NCBI RefSeq assembly: GCF_014211915.1
Contig: NZ_CP060039.1
Location: forward strand, 682,001-746,000
DNA: 64,000 bases
From: Burkholderia cenocepacia
Lineage (GTDB): Bacteria; Pseudomonadota; Gammaproteobacteria; Burkholderiales; Burkholderiaceae
Direction of reading: 5' to 3'
Part shown: positions 11,877 through 20,930 of the stretch, one piece after another
Numbering within the stretch: position 1 is the stretch's first letter
Layout: every line of letters starts with the position of its first letter
Notes under the pieces: generated by a model
The model's database searches: none
What the model saw: only the letters and a program-made list of their open reading frames with translations
What the model was told of the DNA's origin: nothing
Position numbers and translations under genes: made by a program

Positions 11877-12763
11877 TTACTTCGCCGAGTTGACCATGTA
11901 GTCGACGGCCGCCTTCACGTCGGCATCGGACGCGTTCGACCCGCCCTTCGGCGGCATCGCGCCCTTGCCGTGCAGCGCGTAGTTGTAGACCGTATCCATC
12001 GAGTCCTTCAGGCGCGGTGCCCAGTCTTCCTTGCTGCCGAACTTCGGCGCGCCCAGCACACCGGCCGCGTGGCAGGCCTGGCAGGTCGACGCGTACAGCG
12101 CCTTGCCTGCCGTTGCCGCGTCGGCGCCGGCCGGGGCGGCCGCGGGCTTTTCGCCGGCCTTCGGGATCGCGGCGATCGCGGCCATGGCCGCGGCGGCCTG
12201 CGCATTCGACGCGTCGGCGCCCGACGCGGGCGCGCCGCTGGCGGGCTGCGCCGCGTTGGCGGCCGGTGCGGCCGGCTCGGGGAAGTTCGCGCCGTCGTTG
12301 TTCGCCATGTAGACGATCGCGCGGGCGATTTCATAGTCGCTGACGTCGTCGGGGCTCGTGCCGCCGCGCGCCGGCATCGCGCCCTTGCCCGCGAGAGCCG
12401 TCTTCAGCAGCGTGTCGAAGCCTTGCGAGATGCGCGGCGCCCAGTCGTCCTTGTTGCCGAACTTCGGCGCGCCGGCCGCGCCGGTGCCGTGGCAGGTCAC
12501 GCAGACGGCCTTGTAGACCTCCTCGCCGGTTTTGTACGTGCGGGGTGCGTTGGCGTCCTTCACCTCGACCTTCGCGATCGGGGCGATACGGGCGGCGACC
12601 TGCTCGTCGGATAGCGCGTCCGTGCCGGCGCCGGAACGGAACGCATGGTTCGCGTAATTGGCGAACAGGACGATCAGGATGATCGGAATCGCGAACGACG
12701 CGATGATGACGGCAATCAGCTGCCCGGGGTTTTGACGGGAGATTCGTGGGGTGCTTCGCTCAT
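11877..12763 (-). CDS. Membrane-anchored di-heme cytochrome c5 family protein, frameshifted near the N terminus
   Basis: An electron carrier held by one N-terminal membrane helix (QLIAVIIASFAIPIILIVLF), with two c-type heme sites: CVTCHGTG in the first domain and CQACHAAG in the second. Each is followed by a Met-ligand region, KGAMPARGG and KGAMPPKGG. An Ala/Pro-rich linker joins the domains. The expected start, ATG at 12763 (MSEAPHESPVKTP), has GAGG seven bases upstream but is one base out of frame with the body. Adding one base in the CCCGGGG run at 12723-12729 restores a normal MSEAPHESPVKTPGQLIAV start. The alternative in-frame start further upstream encodes nonsense and lacks a ribosome site. 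Confidence 0.88.
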
Positions 12764-13014
12764 GCTTGCCTCGTCTCCATGAATAGGAATTGTGAGCGCG
12801 GTGCAACGGCAAAATGGCAGTCCAATGAAGCACGGACGATTATAGACGGAACGTTTACATCACGGCGAGCGGCGCGATGGCGCGTGTTTACCCGCACGCA
12901 GCGGCGCCCGGCGGCGATTCGGCGGGCAAGGTGGACGCGTCTTGGGAAACCGGGTATCCTTGCCGTCTTGCCAATCGTGGGCGGCCTGTATATGGGGTCG
13001 CTTCACTGTCTCAC

Positions 13015-13090
13015 GCGCCCGTAGCTCAATGGATAGAGTACTGCCCTCCGAAGGCAGGGGTTGCTGGTTCGATCCCAGCCGGGCGCGCCA
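13015..13090 (+). tRNA. tRNA-Arg (anticodon CCG)
   Basis: A full cloverleaf: acceptor arms GCGCCCG/CGGGCGC, D-arm GCTCAATGGATAGAGT, anticodon stem CTGCC/GGCAG with loop CTCCGAA (anticodon CCG, reading CGG), and T-arm GGTTCGATCC. The discriminator is G and CCA is encoded. No integrase or duplicated 3' end follows, so it is not an occupied attachment site here. Confidence 0.97.
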
Positions 13091-13292
13091 AATAGCCTGA
13101 TTCCAGGCGTCGAATTTCCCGATCCGTTTTCCTGAAGTCGTCCAGGCGTAGCGTCACCGCACGGCAATCGCATCGTCATCTGCCGGGCCGTTCCCACGCT
13201 ATTCCGCCGCCTTTCCGTTGTGCGAGAATCGCCCGCAACGACAACTCCAAGCGTCGATCGCGGCGGCCGTCCGCGCATCGCGCCCACTCCCG

Positions 13293-14908
13293 ATGGCTGC
13301 CATCCCGTCTACCTCGACCGCAGTCGCTGCGTGCCCGCTGACCGATGCGCAGCAGGCGCTGCTCGCGCGTCTGTACGCGTATTCGCCCGACGATCCGCAT
13401 GCGCCGCTGCCGTACAGCCGGCGCCTCGCCGAAGCCGAAGGCTGGTCGCACGACCACGCGCTGGCCGTGATCGACGAATACAAGCGCTTCGCGTTTCTCG
13501 CGCAGGCGGCCGGGCATCCGGTCACGCCGTCGGTCGCGGTCGATGCCGCGTGGCATTTCCATCTGCAATACACCCTCGAATACTGGGATGTCTTTTGCGC
13601 CGACGTGCTGCGCGCACGGTTGCACCATATGCCCGGTACCGGCGCGCCCGACGAGGCTGCCGTGTACGCGCAGCGCTACCGCGACACGCTCGACAGCTAT
13701 CGTCGACTGTTCGGCTGCGAGCCGCCGGCATCGATCTGGCCGCGTCCGGTTGACCGGCAGACCGAGGCGGCGGCGGCAGAGGCGCAGCAGCCCGAGCGCA
13801 TGGCCGCCGTGGCGCCGCGCCGCGCATGGCTCGACCGTCTGCCGAAGCTCGTATGGCCGGCGGCGGCCGCGAGCGTCGCCGCGACCTGCGCATCGGCGCA
13901 GGATCTCGACGTGCTGGACTACACGGGACCGCAGTTTCTCTCGTTCTACGTGCCGGCCTGCATTCTCGCGTTGTTGCTGATCGTCGCGCTCCAGGCCATC
14001 GAATTTCGCATCCGGCGCTGGGGCCGGCGCACGCGCAAGGCTTCGTCCGGGCTGAGCGCCGACGAAGTCGCCTATCTCACCGGCGGCGAAGCGCGGGTCG
14101 CGCAGGTCGTGACGATGTCGCTCGCGCACGCGGGCGCGGTCGACTTGTGGAGCGTTCACCGGCAAGGCAGCTACGTGAAGATCGCGGATCTGGAACGCGC
14201 GGGCCGGTACGACGACTACTGCGCGTGGCTCAACGAACAACCGTCCGGCACCGTGCGCTACGGCGTGTTTCGGGAGCGGCTTGCGAGGTACGCGCAGGAG
14301 GTCGTCGACGGGATGCGTGCGCAGGGCTGGTTCTGGGCGCCCGGCGAGTTGCGCGCGTCCCGGATGGCGGCGCGCGCGATCGCGCTGCTCGTGTTCGGCA
14401 CGGGCGCCGCGAAGCTTGCGGTCGGTTTGAGCCGCGGGCGGCCCGTGCTGCTGCTGTGCATCTGCATGGCGGTGTTCGCGATCGCGTACCGGATCGTCGC
14501 TGGAAGGCTGACCGGCTTCGGGCGCGGCGGTGCCACGGCGGCCGGGCGCGCCGCGCTGCTCGAGCGCCGGAACGCGCACGATCCGCGGGCTGCGCGCGAC
14601 GCGCGGCACGTACGCAGCGCGCAGGGAGCGTCCGGGATACGCGACGCCGAACGTGACGATCCGGACCCGTTGCTGTGGACCGCAGCGCTGTTCGGTGCAG
14701 GCGCGCTGGCCGGTACCGTATGGTCGGCGTACGCAGGCCCGGTGCTGGCGGCCTCGCAGGTGTCGTCGGCCGCCGCGGCGAAAGCGGGCGGCGGCACTTC
14801 GTCCGACTCGTCGGACAGTAGTTGCTCGTCTTCGAGCTGCAGTTCGTCGAGTTCGTGCAGTTCCAGCTCGTGCAGTTCGAGCAGTTGCGGGGGTGTTCGT
14901 CGAGTTGA
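13293..14908 (+). CDS. TIGR04222-type membrane protein with N-terminal GRDP-like domain, probable C-terminal frameshift
   Basis: About 537 residues. The N-terminal 150 residues contain VAVDAAWHFHLQYTLEYWDVF, which resembles the WH-x-H metal-like motif of glycine-rich-domain proteins. A membrane helix (FYVPACILALLLIVAL) and the segment LSADEVAYLTGGEARVAQVV follow; the latter is characteristic of TIGR04222 proteins. Two more hydrophobic helices and a Ser/Cys-rich tail complete it. In the current sequence the frame runs on past the tail as nonsense. One more G in the run at 14889-14893 would give the family-like ending CGGCSSS and a stop at 14908. Function is unknown. No good ribosome site is seen before the ATG at 13293. 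Confidence 0.7.
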
Positions 14909-15117
14909 GCGGACGGCTGGTGTCGTTCAGCGAGGCCCCGCCACGCACGGGGTGACGGGGCCATCGCCCGAACAACCGCATGGAATGGGCTCAGATCGTC
15001 GCATCGCGTGCGTGCGTGCTTCGGTAACCTGTCAATCGACGCTCTCCGTGCCGAAACGGTCGCCCGGGCGCGACACGCGTCGCGCATGCCGGGCTGCCGC
15101 CGTGACGGCCGGACGGG

Positions 15118-17094
15118 ATGAATGTCCGCCGCTTTGCCCAGCCCTCCATGACGACGCCAGCTTCCGACGTTTCCGCGTGCGTTCAACACGCCGCGACCTT
15201 GTGCCAGAACGGACAGTTTGCCGACGCACTGTCACGCGTCGCGCCGCTGCTCGATGCGCCCGCGGTGGACGTCGCGGCGCTGCACGTCGCGGCCGTCTGC
15301 GCGCTGGGCCTGAACCGGCTGGCGGATGCCGAGGCGTGGTGGCGGCGCGCGATCGACGCGATGCCGGCGTTCGAGCCCCCATACGACGGCCTTCACGCGC
15401 TGCTGCTGTCGCAGGAGCGCTTGCCCGAAGCCGAAGTGATCCTGCGCCGGCAGCTTGCCTGCGTCGCGCCGTTGCGCGCGTCGCACCATCACCGGTTCGG
15501 CAAGGTGCTCGAAGCGCTCGGCCGGCTCGACGAAGCCGAGCAGGCGTTCGGGCAGGCCCTGTCGATCGAGCCGCGGTCGCCCGACGTGCTGACCGATCTC
15601 GGCAACCTGCTTCGCATCCTCGTCCGGCCCGCGGAGGCGGAGCTCGCGTACCGGCTCGCGATCGCCGTTCGCGCCGATCATGTGCTCGCGCACGCGAATC
15701 TCGGCGCGATCCTCGTCGACATGAAGCGGTTGCCGGAAGCGGAGGCGGCCAGCCGACAGACCATCGCACTGTGTCCCGATCATCCGGAAGCGCATTACAA
15801 CCTCGGCGTCGCGCTGCAGAACCTCGATCGCCTGCCCGAAGCGGAAGCGGCCTATCGCGACGCCATCCGCTGCCGGCCCGGCCTGCCCCAGCCACACAAC
15901 AATCTCGGCTGCGTCCTGCGTGCGCAGGGCCGCCACGACGAAGCGGCCGTCGCGTTCACCGACGCGCTGGCGCTCGCGCCGCAGATGGCCGAGGTGCACT
16001 ACAACCTCGGCACGACCTTGACGCATGCAGGCCAACTCGACGAAGCCGAACGCGCATACCGCCGCGCGCTCGACCTGCGCGCCGACTATGACGACGCGCG
16101 CTTCGGGCTGGCGACGCTGCTGCTCGGCCGTGGACGATTCGAGGAAGGCTGGCGCCGCTACGAATCGCGCTACGAGCAGTCGACGTTCGTGCACCGCCGA
16201 ACCCGCGAGGTACTGCGGTGCGCGCAGTGGCAAGGCGAGCCGCTGGGCGGCAAGACGCTGCTCGTCTGGCAGGAGGACGGCCTCGGCGACATGCTGCAGT
16301 TCAGCCGTTATTTCGCGGAATTTCGCGCGAGGCGGGCGGCGCGGGTGGTGTTCGCGTGCCAGCCGGCGCTGCATCGGCTGATGGAGACAGTGGACGGTGT
16401 CGACGCGGTGCTCGATCACGAGGCAGCCACGGCACAGGCCGCGCAGTTCGATTACTGGACGAGCCTGTTGAGCGCGCCGATGCACGCGGGCACGACACTC
16501 GACACGATTCCGCCGCCGGTGCGGTTCGTACCCGATCCGGCACGCGTGGCGTACTGGGGCGCGCGCCTCGCTGCGCTGCCGGCCGGCCCGCGCGTCGGTC
16601 TTGTATGGAAAGGCAATCCGAAGCATCACAACGACGCGCACCGTTCGCTGCCGTCACTGGCATTGCTGACACCGCTATGGAGCGTGCCGGGCGTGAATTT
16701 CGTGAGCCTGCAGAAAGGGCAGGGCGAGGACGAAGCGCTCCAGCCGCCGGGCGGGTTGCCGTTGCTGCACCTGGGCTCGGAGCTCGACGATTTCGCCGAT
16801 ACGGCCGCGATCGTCGCGCAACTCGATCTCGTGGTGTGCGTCGACACGTCGACCGCGCATCTGGCCGCATCGCTCGGCAAGCCCTGCTGGGTGCTGCTGC
16901 CGAATCAGGACGTGGACTGGCGATGGATGCACGACCGTGAGGATTCGCCGTGGTATCCGGGCACGGTGCGGTTGTTCCGGCGCGGGCGTGCCGAAAGCTG
17001 GATTCAGATGGCCGAGCGATTGCGGGTGGCGTTTGCCGCGCATTTCAGGGGGTTCGACTCGCCCGCACTGGCGCCGAGCGGCGACATACCTTGA
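15118..17094 (+). CDS. TPR-repeat protein fused to GT9-like glycosyltransferase domain
   Basis: A 658-residue protein. Residues of about 20-340 form some nine tetratricopeptide repeats, seen in repeated blocks such as HYNLGVALQNLDRLPEAEAAY and HNNLGCVLRAQGRHDEAAVAF. The C-terminal 300 residues resemble the heptosyltransferase/GT9 fold: LLVWQEDGLGDMLQFSRY, GLVWKGNPKHHNDAHRS and VVCVDTSTAHLAASLGKPCW. Such fusions are common in glycan-modification loci, but the acceptor is unknown. It converges on the flagellin-glycosylation cluster 92 bases away. ATG 15118 is taken; Met11 (15148) is an alternative, and neither has a strong ribosome site. Confidence 0.85.
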   Translation: MNVRRFAQPSMTTPASDVSACVQHAATLCQNGQFADALSRVAPLLDAPAVDVAALHVAAVCALGLNRLADAEAWWRRAIDAMPAFEPPYDGLHALLLSQERLPEAEVILRRQLACVAPLRASHHHRFGKVLEALGRLDEAEQAFGQALSIEPRSPDVLTDLGNLLRILVRPAEAELAYRLAIAVRADHVLAHANLGAILVDMKRLPEAEAASRQTIALCPDHPEAHYNLGVALQNLDRLPEAEAAYRDAIRCRPGLPQPHNNLGCVLRAQGRHDEAAVAFTDALALAPQMAEVHYNLGTTLTHAGQLDEAERAYRRALDLRADYDDARFGLATLLLGRGRFEEGWRRYESRYEQSTFVHRRTREVLRCAQWQGEPLGGKTLLVWQEDGLGDMLQFSRYFAEFRARRAARVVFACQPALHRLMETVDGVDAVLDHEAATAQAAQFDYWTSLLSAPMHAGTTLDTIPPPVRFVPDPARVAYWGARLAALPAGPRVGLVWKGNPKHHNDAHRSLPSLALLTPLWSVPGVNFVSLQKGQGEDEALQPPGGLPLLHLGSELDDFADTAAIVAQLDLVVCVDTSTAHLAASLGKPCWVLLPNQDVDWRWMHDREDSPWYPGTVRLFRRGRAESWIQMAERLRVAFAAHFRGFDSPALAPSGDIP

Positions 17095-17185
17095 TGTCGC
17101 CGCGTCGTGGATTCGCCGTATGCCGGGCGGATGGAGGTGTACGGCCTGTTCACTGGAGAGCGGGTGGCATTGCCTCGCATCCGGC

Positions 17186-17917
17186 TTACTTTTCCCGTCG
17201 GCACACGCCGTAGATGCTTGAGCAAAGATCCGGATAGGTGCGCCCCAGTTCAAAACACCCTTCCAGGTACGCGTCCGAGACGATTCCCGCCGCGAGCGCC
17301 GCATCGATCTGGAAATTCGCGAGCCCCTTGAAGGCTACGCCGCCAGATGTTTCGACGTGCAGCCCGGCGACGCGCAGGTCAGCGAGCAGTGTGTCGAGCG
17401 AATAGGTAACGCGGTGACCGTGTGCGGCTTCCGCCGGCGTCACTGCCGCGGCATGCTCGATCAGCCCCATGTGCACGGCGATCTGACGTGACGCCGCACG
17501 GGCGTTCGGAACGGCAACGAACAGTCGCCCTTTCTCCGATAGCCACCCGCGTACACGACGCAGCACGTCCACTGGATGATCGAGGTGCTCGAGCGTATGG
17601 ATCAGGAAGATATTGTCGTAACGCCGTGTAGGTTCGAATGTCTCGAACGTCGAATGATGATAGGTCACCGCGTCGCCTGTCTTTTGCGAAGCGGCCGCTA
17701 CGCAATCGGCAGATGCTTCCACGACCTCCAGATCTGCGAAACGGCCCGCGGCCAGGCGCGTGAAATTACCTTCGAAGCACCCAAGCTCCAGCGCGTTGCC
17801 GTTTGCAAAAAACGGGGCAAACGTCCGAATCATGAATTCATGCATTCGGTAGTCGAAGTCGTAGGCGTAGCGATGCTCGGGGTGATCCTTTGCCTCGGAG
17901 TCGTAATCGCGGGTCAT
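17186..17917 (-). CDS. Class I SAM-dependent methyltransferase, glycan cluster
   Basis: A 243-residue methyltransferase. Motif I, LELGCFEG, lies at residues 43-50, an acidic residue (VVEAS) sits at the end of strand 2, and IFLIHTLEHLDHP follows as the motif IV region. The closest style is the UbiG/methyltransf_23 type found in sugar-modification clusters. The ATG at 17917 gives MTRDYDSEAKDHPEHRY, with AGGA eight bases upstream; the longer frame overlaps the previous gene without support. It is the last gene of the seven-gene cluster, four bases after the dioxygenase stop. Likely role: O- or N-methylation of the flagellin sugar or its acyl group, inferred from context. Confidence 0.85.
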   Translation of the reverse strand: MTRDYDSEAKDHPEHRYAYDFDYRMHEFMIRTFAPFFANGNALELGCFEGNFTRLAAGRFADLEVVEASADCVAAASQKTGDAVTYHHSTFETFEPTRRYDNIFLIHTLEHLDHPVDVLRRVRGWLSEKGRLFVAVPNARAASRQIAVHMGLIEHAAAVTPAEAAHGHRVTYSLDTLLADLRVAGLHVETSGGVAFKGLANFQIDAALAAGIVSDAYLEGCFELGRTYPDLCSSIYGVCRREK

Positions 17918-17921
17918 GGGG

Positions 17922-18707
17922 TCAGTCCTGTCCACGTTGATAGAAGCGCCGTTCAACTGGCACGTAAAATTCGTCGAGCGATTCGGGCACGCGCGCATTG
18001 AAGCCGATCACCTGACGCAGCCACGGACTGTATCGCTCCAGATCGCGATAGCCGAGTAGCCGCGGATAGTCGAGTTGAGGTTTGAAGAAGGGGCTCGTGA
18101 ACGTGAGTGTCAGCGCGCGGCGCGGTGCATTCGTCAGATTGTGTCCGCCCGCGTGCCACACGCGGGAATCGAATAACAGCAGCGAGCTGCGCTTGCCGGT
18201 CGCCCGTGATGCCTGAGCGTAAAACCGTTCGTCGTCCGGCTGCTCGGTGATTGCCTGCGAGCGGGACAGCAACCATGTCGCGCCATTATCCAGCGTGAAG
18301 TCGTCGAGCATCACGAGCGCATTCAACATGAAGCGGCGGTCCTCCGAACCGAAGCGAATGTCGCGATGCACGTTCTTGACGTAGGCATGCGTGTCGCGCT
18401 GGTTGATGACGCCACCATACGAGTTGAGGACGAACTTGCCGCCGAAGTACGTGTGAAACAGCGATGTGAAGGATTCGAACGCGGCCAGCAGTGCGATGTA
18501 GCACGGATCGTCGGCAAGCAAGTGATGCAGCGTGCCACTCGCGTCCGTTGCGACGCCGTTGCGTTGGCGAATCTCGTCACGCAATGCAAGCGACGGACCA
18601 AGTGCGCTGCACAGCGAGTCGATCAGTGCCGTGTCGAACGCGTGAGGAATGACGGTCCAGCCGGCGCAAGCCAACTCGGCCTCGTGGTGGATATCGATAG
18701 TAGACAT
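17922..18707 (-). CDS. Phytanoyl-CoA dioxygenase (PhyH) family protein, glycan cluster
   Basis: A 261-residue Fe(II)/2-oxoglutarate-type oxygenase. The facial triad is visible as H114-x-D116 in NVHRDIRFG and the distal His185 in VWHAGGHN, followed by an Arg-rich PRRALTLTF strand that would bind 2-oxoglutarate. It lies inside a sugar-modification cluster, next to a methyltransferase and a GNAT acyltransferase. I infer that it hydroxylates the sugar or its N-acyl group before methylation. The ATG at 18707 gives MSTIDIHHEAELACAGW. Cytoplasmic. Confidence 0.85.
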   Translation of the reverse strand: MSTIDIHHEAELACAGWTVIPHAFDTALIDSLCSALGPSLALRDEIRQRNGVATDASGTLHHLLADDPCYIALLAAFESFTSLFHTYFGGKFVLNSYGGVINQRDTHAYVKNVHRDIRFGSEDRRFMLNALVMLDDFTLDNGATWLLSRSQAITEQPDDERFYAQASRATGKRSSLLLFDSRVWHAGGHNLTNAPRRALTLTFTSPFFKPQLDYPRLLGYRDLERYSPWLRQVIGFNARVPESLDEFYVPVERRFYQRGQD

Positions 18708-18731
18708 GCGTGTTGGCGGGAAAAGTGCGAT

Positions 18732-19262
18732 TCAGCTTCGCGCGGGCCGCTCGTGTGCCAGGAGCGCCATCGGCACAACGTCGACATGACGCCCGGATTT
18801 GAAGGCGGCTTGCCGCTGCAGGCCTTCGGCTCGGAAGCCGACCTTTTCATAGAGGGCGATCGCGTGCGCATTGGAGGCCAGCACGGTCAGATGCAATCGA
18901 TGCAGGTTGAGGTCGTCGAACGCATGGTCGAGCGCAAGGCGGGTCGCTTCGGTCCCAATGCCGATGCCGCGCGCGGCGGAATCGCCGATTTGAATCGCGA
19001 ATTCGGCGCTGCGACTTATCCAGTCGATATCGAGCAGGTAAACAACGCCGACTATCTGTTGCGTTTCCGAGCCACAGATGGCGAGACGTACATTTCGGTG
19101 ACGATTCGACAGATAGACATCGAACCATTTGTCGTCGACTTCGGCATTCACGTAGCGGAACGGACTGCCGAGCATGTCGACGAGAGTCCGATTGGCACGC
19201 CAGGCATTTAGTACAGGCAGGTCGGCACGGTCGAGCTCGCGCAAGGTGATGACGGTTTTCAT
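18732..19262 (-). CDS. GNAT family N-acyltransferase, glycan cluster
   Basis: A 176-residue RimJ/PseH-like GNAT. The acetyl-CoA loop is visible as IGDSAARGIGIGTEATRLAL, followed by LHLTVLASNAHAIALYEKVGF, the normal C-terminal half of the fold. The ATG at 19262 overlaps the stop of the upstream gene as ATGA, which implies translational coupling and decides the start; a GTG nine bases further up is less likely. In this cluster it would N-acylate the amino group installed by the DegT aminotransferase, as PseH-type enzymes do for other flagellar sugars. The acyl donor cannot be read from the sequence. Confidence 0.87.
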   Translation of the reverse strand: MKTVITLRELDRADLPVLNAWRANRTLVDMLGSPFRYVNAEVDDKWFDVYLSNRHRNVRLAICGSETQQIVGVVYLLDIDWISRSAEFAIQIGDSAARGIGIGTEATRLALDHAFDDLNLHRLHLTVLASNAHAIALYEKVGFRAEGLQRQAAFKSGRHVDVVPMALLAHERPARS

Positions 19263-20230
19263 CGACGGCACTGCTCCAGAATCTGATTGACGAGCGGCTT
19301 CAATTGTTCAGGTGACAGGCGCTGGTCGCATGGGACGAATAGCGTATCGTGCGGCAGATTGCGCTCGAAGTCCGGCATGTCGGGGTCGGGCGGCAGGTCG
19401 GGCCAGTACGTCGCGCTGTAGATACGTTGCCGGCGCCATTGGTCGCGCAATCCGCGCGGCGCGCCGACGAATGGATAGCAAAGCGGTGCGCAATCGGGCA
19501 CGCTTACGAGCGGCAGGCGGTTGCGTGAGCCGAGATTTTCATTCAGGTAATTGAAATTGGCGATCCGCCTCGCACGCACGGTGTCGTAGTCGATGCCTGC
19601 GAGCAATCGTTGTGTCAGTGTCGACATGCGCTGCGGCTCTTGCTGCTGAAGACTTGCTTCGGCCGAGGCGAAGTCGGCATAGCCGGCTTCCGCGCCCGTG
19701 GCCAATCTCGCCAACAGGTGGCGGCAGCGTGCTAGCGAGCGGTCGTCGGAAACTTCGGGGACGGGCACGTGTACCCGCGAGACGAGGTAGCCGCCGTCGG
19801 GCACACCCACAAACTTGCGGGGTGAATAGATGGTTGCCAGGCAGTCGCGCGGTTCTGAGAAGAATGCGTGTGCGTTGTCGATCACGACTCGCTCCCGCGG
19901 ATGCCGGGAGAGTGTGTCATCGACATGGCGCTCGCATACGCCGAAATAATTCACGTACAGGAGCCACTCGTCGTCGCTGAGCGTGATAGTTGGACAGCCA
20001 AGGTCGCGATTAAGCGCGTAACGCCGAACTGGTATGCGGGCCGCCCGCAACGGTTCGATCATGCTGTCGCATAGATACCACGGCGCCCATACGGCCGACG
20101 GCATGCGGGCACGCAACAGTGCGAGCAAGCCGGCGCGTGCGGATTGAAAACGCATCGCGTCGCGATGCCACTCATGTCTGCCATCCGGCCATTCCAGCGC
20201 CAGGTAACCCCCGATCGCGTCCTCGCTCAT
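19259..20230 (-). CDS. Divergent PLP-fold (DegT-like) protein, glycan cluster
   Basis: A 323-residue protein that I read as a shortened fold-type I PLP protein. VVIDNAHAFFSE supplies the Asp of the PLP-pyridine pocket (D118), and IYSPRKFVGVPDGGYLV supplies a lysine (K139) where DegT enzymes hold the cofactor. The N-terminal part (FQSARAGLLALLRAR) matches the substrate-entry region. It lacks the usual C-terminal length, so catalysis is uncertain. It overlaps both neighbours as ATGA, tightly coupled in the cluster. It could be a second aminotransferase, a dehydratase-like enzyme or an inactive partner. Function unknown. Confidence 0.68.
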   Translation of the reverse strand: MSEDAIGGYLALEWPDGRHEWHRDAMRFQSARAGLLALLRARMPSAVWAPWYLCDSMIEPLRAARIPVRRYALNRDLGCPTITLSDDEWLLYVNYFGVCERHVDDTLSRHPRERVVIDNAHAFFSEPRDCLATIYSPRKFVGVPDGGYLVSRVHVPVPEVSDDRSLARCRHLLARLATGAEAGYADFASAEASLQQQEPQRMSTLTQRLLAGIDYDTVRARRIANFNYLNENLGSRNRLPLVSVPDCAPLCYPFVGAPRGLRDQWRRQRIYSATYWPDLPPDPDMPDFERNLPHDTLFVPCDQRLSPEQLKPLVNQILEQCRR

Positions 20231-20928
20231 GCGGTCACCGTGTTGATTGCGAGCATCGAGCGGATCGTGTCGACGCGGTTGAACATAAGCACATCGATAA
20301 TCGACAGGTTTGGCACAAATGGCATGCCGAATTGTGCATACGGACTGGTTTCGGGGGCGATGAACTCGAGGTCGATGCCGGCATCGAGAAATGCGGCGCT
20401 GTCATACAAGGCTCGACCGCCGGGTGCGTTGACGTAGCGCCGAGCCTTCTCCTGGCAGCAGATGTCGATCACGCGTGACTGGCCACGCAGCGTATCGTTG
20501 TCGTATCCGGTCGACGTGGCGATGAATTGGGTTTCGATGCCGAGATAGGCGCATGTCTCCGTGACGCTGTTCGATGCCACTCTCCCGATCGCATCGGTAT
20601 CGGTCGACAGTACCCGTTCGACGAGCTGGATCGCGAGCGCATATTGCGGCGCACGCGAATAGGCATGATGCAGCATCGCGAGTACCTTGGACATCCACCG
20701 ATCCCGCGGTTGGATGCGTACGTCCAGAATGCGACGCGACGAGCTGGCGCCATTCAACGGAAGCGTGAGGTAGTGCGCCTCTCCGCCGAGCAGAATGCGA
20801 TTCCGGTTGATCCATCCGTTCTTGATGTAGGCAACGTCGTCGTAAAACACGAAGCGATCAACCGCAGCCGCGAGCTGAAAATAGCCGAGGTACGGGAACA
20901 GATACGGCTGCATGATCGCCAGACGCAC
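20227..20928 (-). CDS. WbqC family protein, glycan cluster
   Basis: A 233-residue member of the WbqC (PF08889) family, recognised by the N-terminal LAIMQPYLFPYLGYFQL and the conserved FVFYDDVAYIKNGWINRNR. Members occur in O-antigen and flagellar aminosugar loci. Their chemistry is not firmly established, but the family is usually linked to amide or acyl transfer onto dideoxy-aminosugars. The start is a GTG at 20928, chosen because GGAG lies eight bases upstream and the family begins at this point; longer starts run into the previous gene. It begins only two bases after the aminotransferase stop. Confidence 0.88.
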   Translation of the reverse strand: MRLAIMQPYLFPYLGYFQLAAAVDRFVFYDDVAYIKNGWINRNRILLGGEAHYLTLPLNGASSSRRILDVRIQPRDRWMSKVLAMLHHAYSRAPQYALAIQLVERVLSTDTDAIGRVASNSVTETCAYLGIETQFIATSTGYDNDTLRGQSRVIDICCQEKARRYVNAPGGRALYDSAAFLDAGIDLEFIAPETSPYAQFGMPFVPNLSIIDVLMFNRVDTIRSMLAINTVTA

Positions 20929-20930
20929 GA

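Noticed and set aside
13015..13090. tRNA-Arg as a genomic island attachment site
   Set aside because: No integrase, no duplicated tRNA 3' end and no mobile genes follow.
14909..16091. C-terminal extension of the TIGR04222 frame
   Set aside because: It overlaps the TPR/GT9 gene in another frame and reads as Arg-rich nonsense, consistent with a missed stop after a frameshift.
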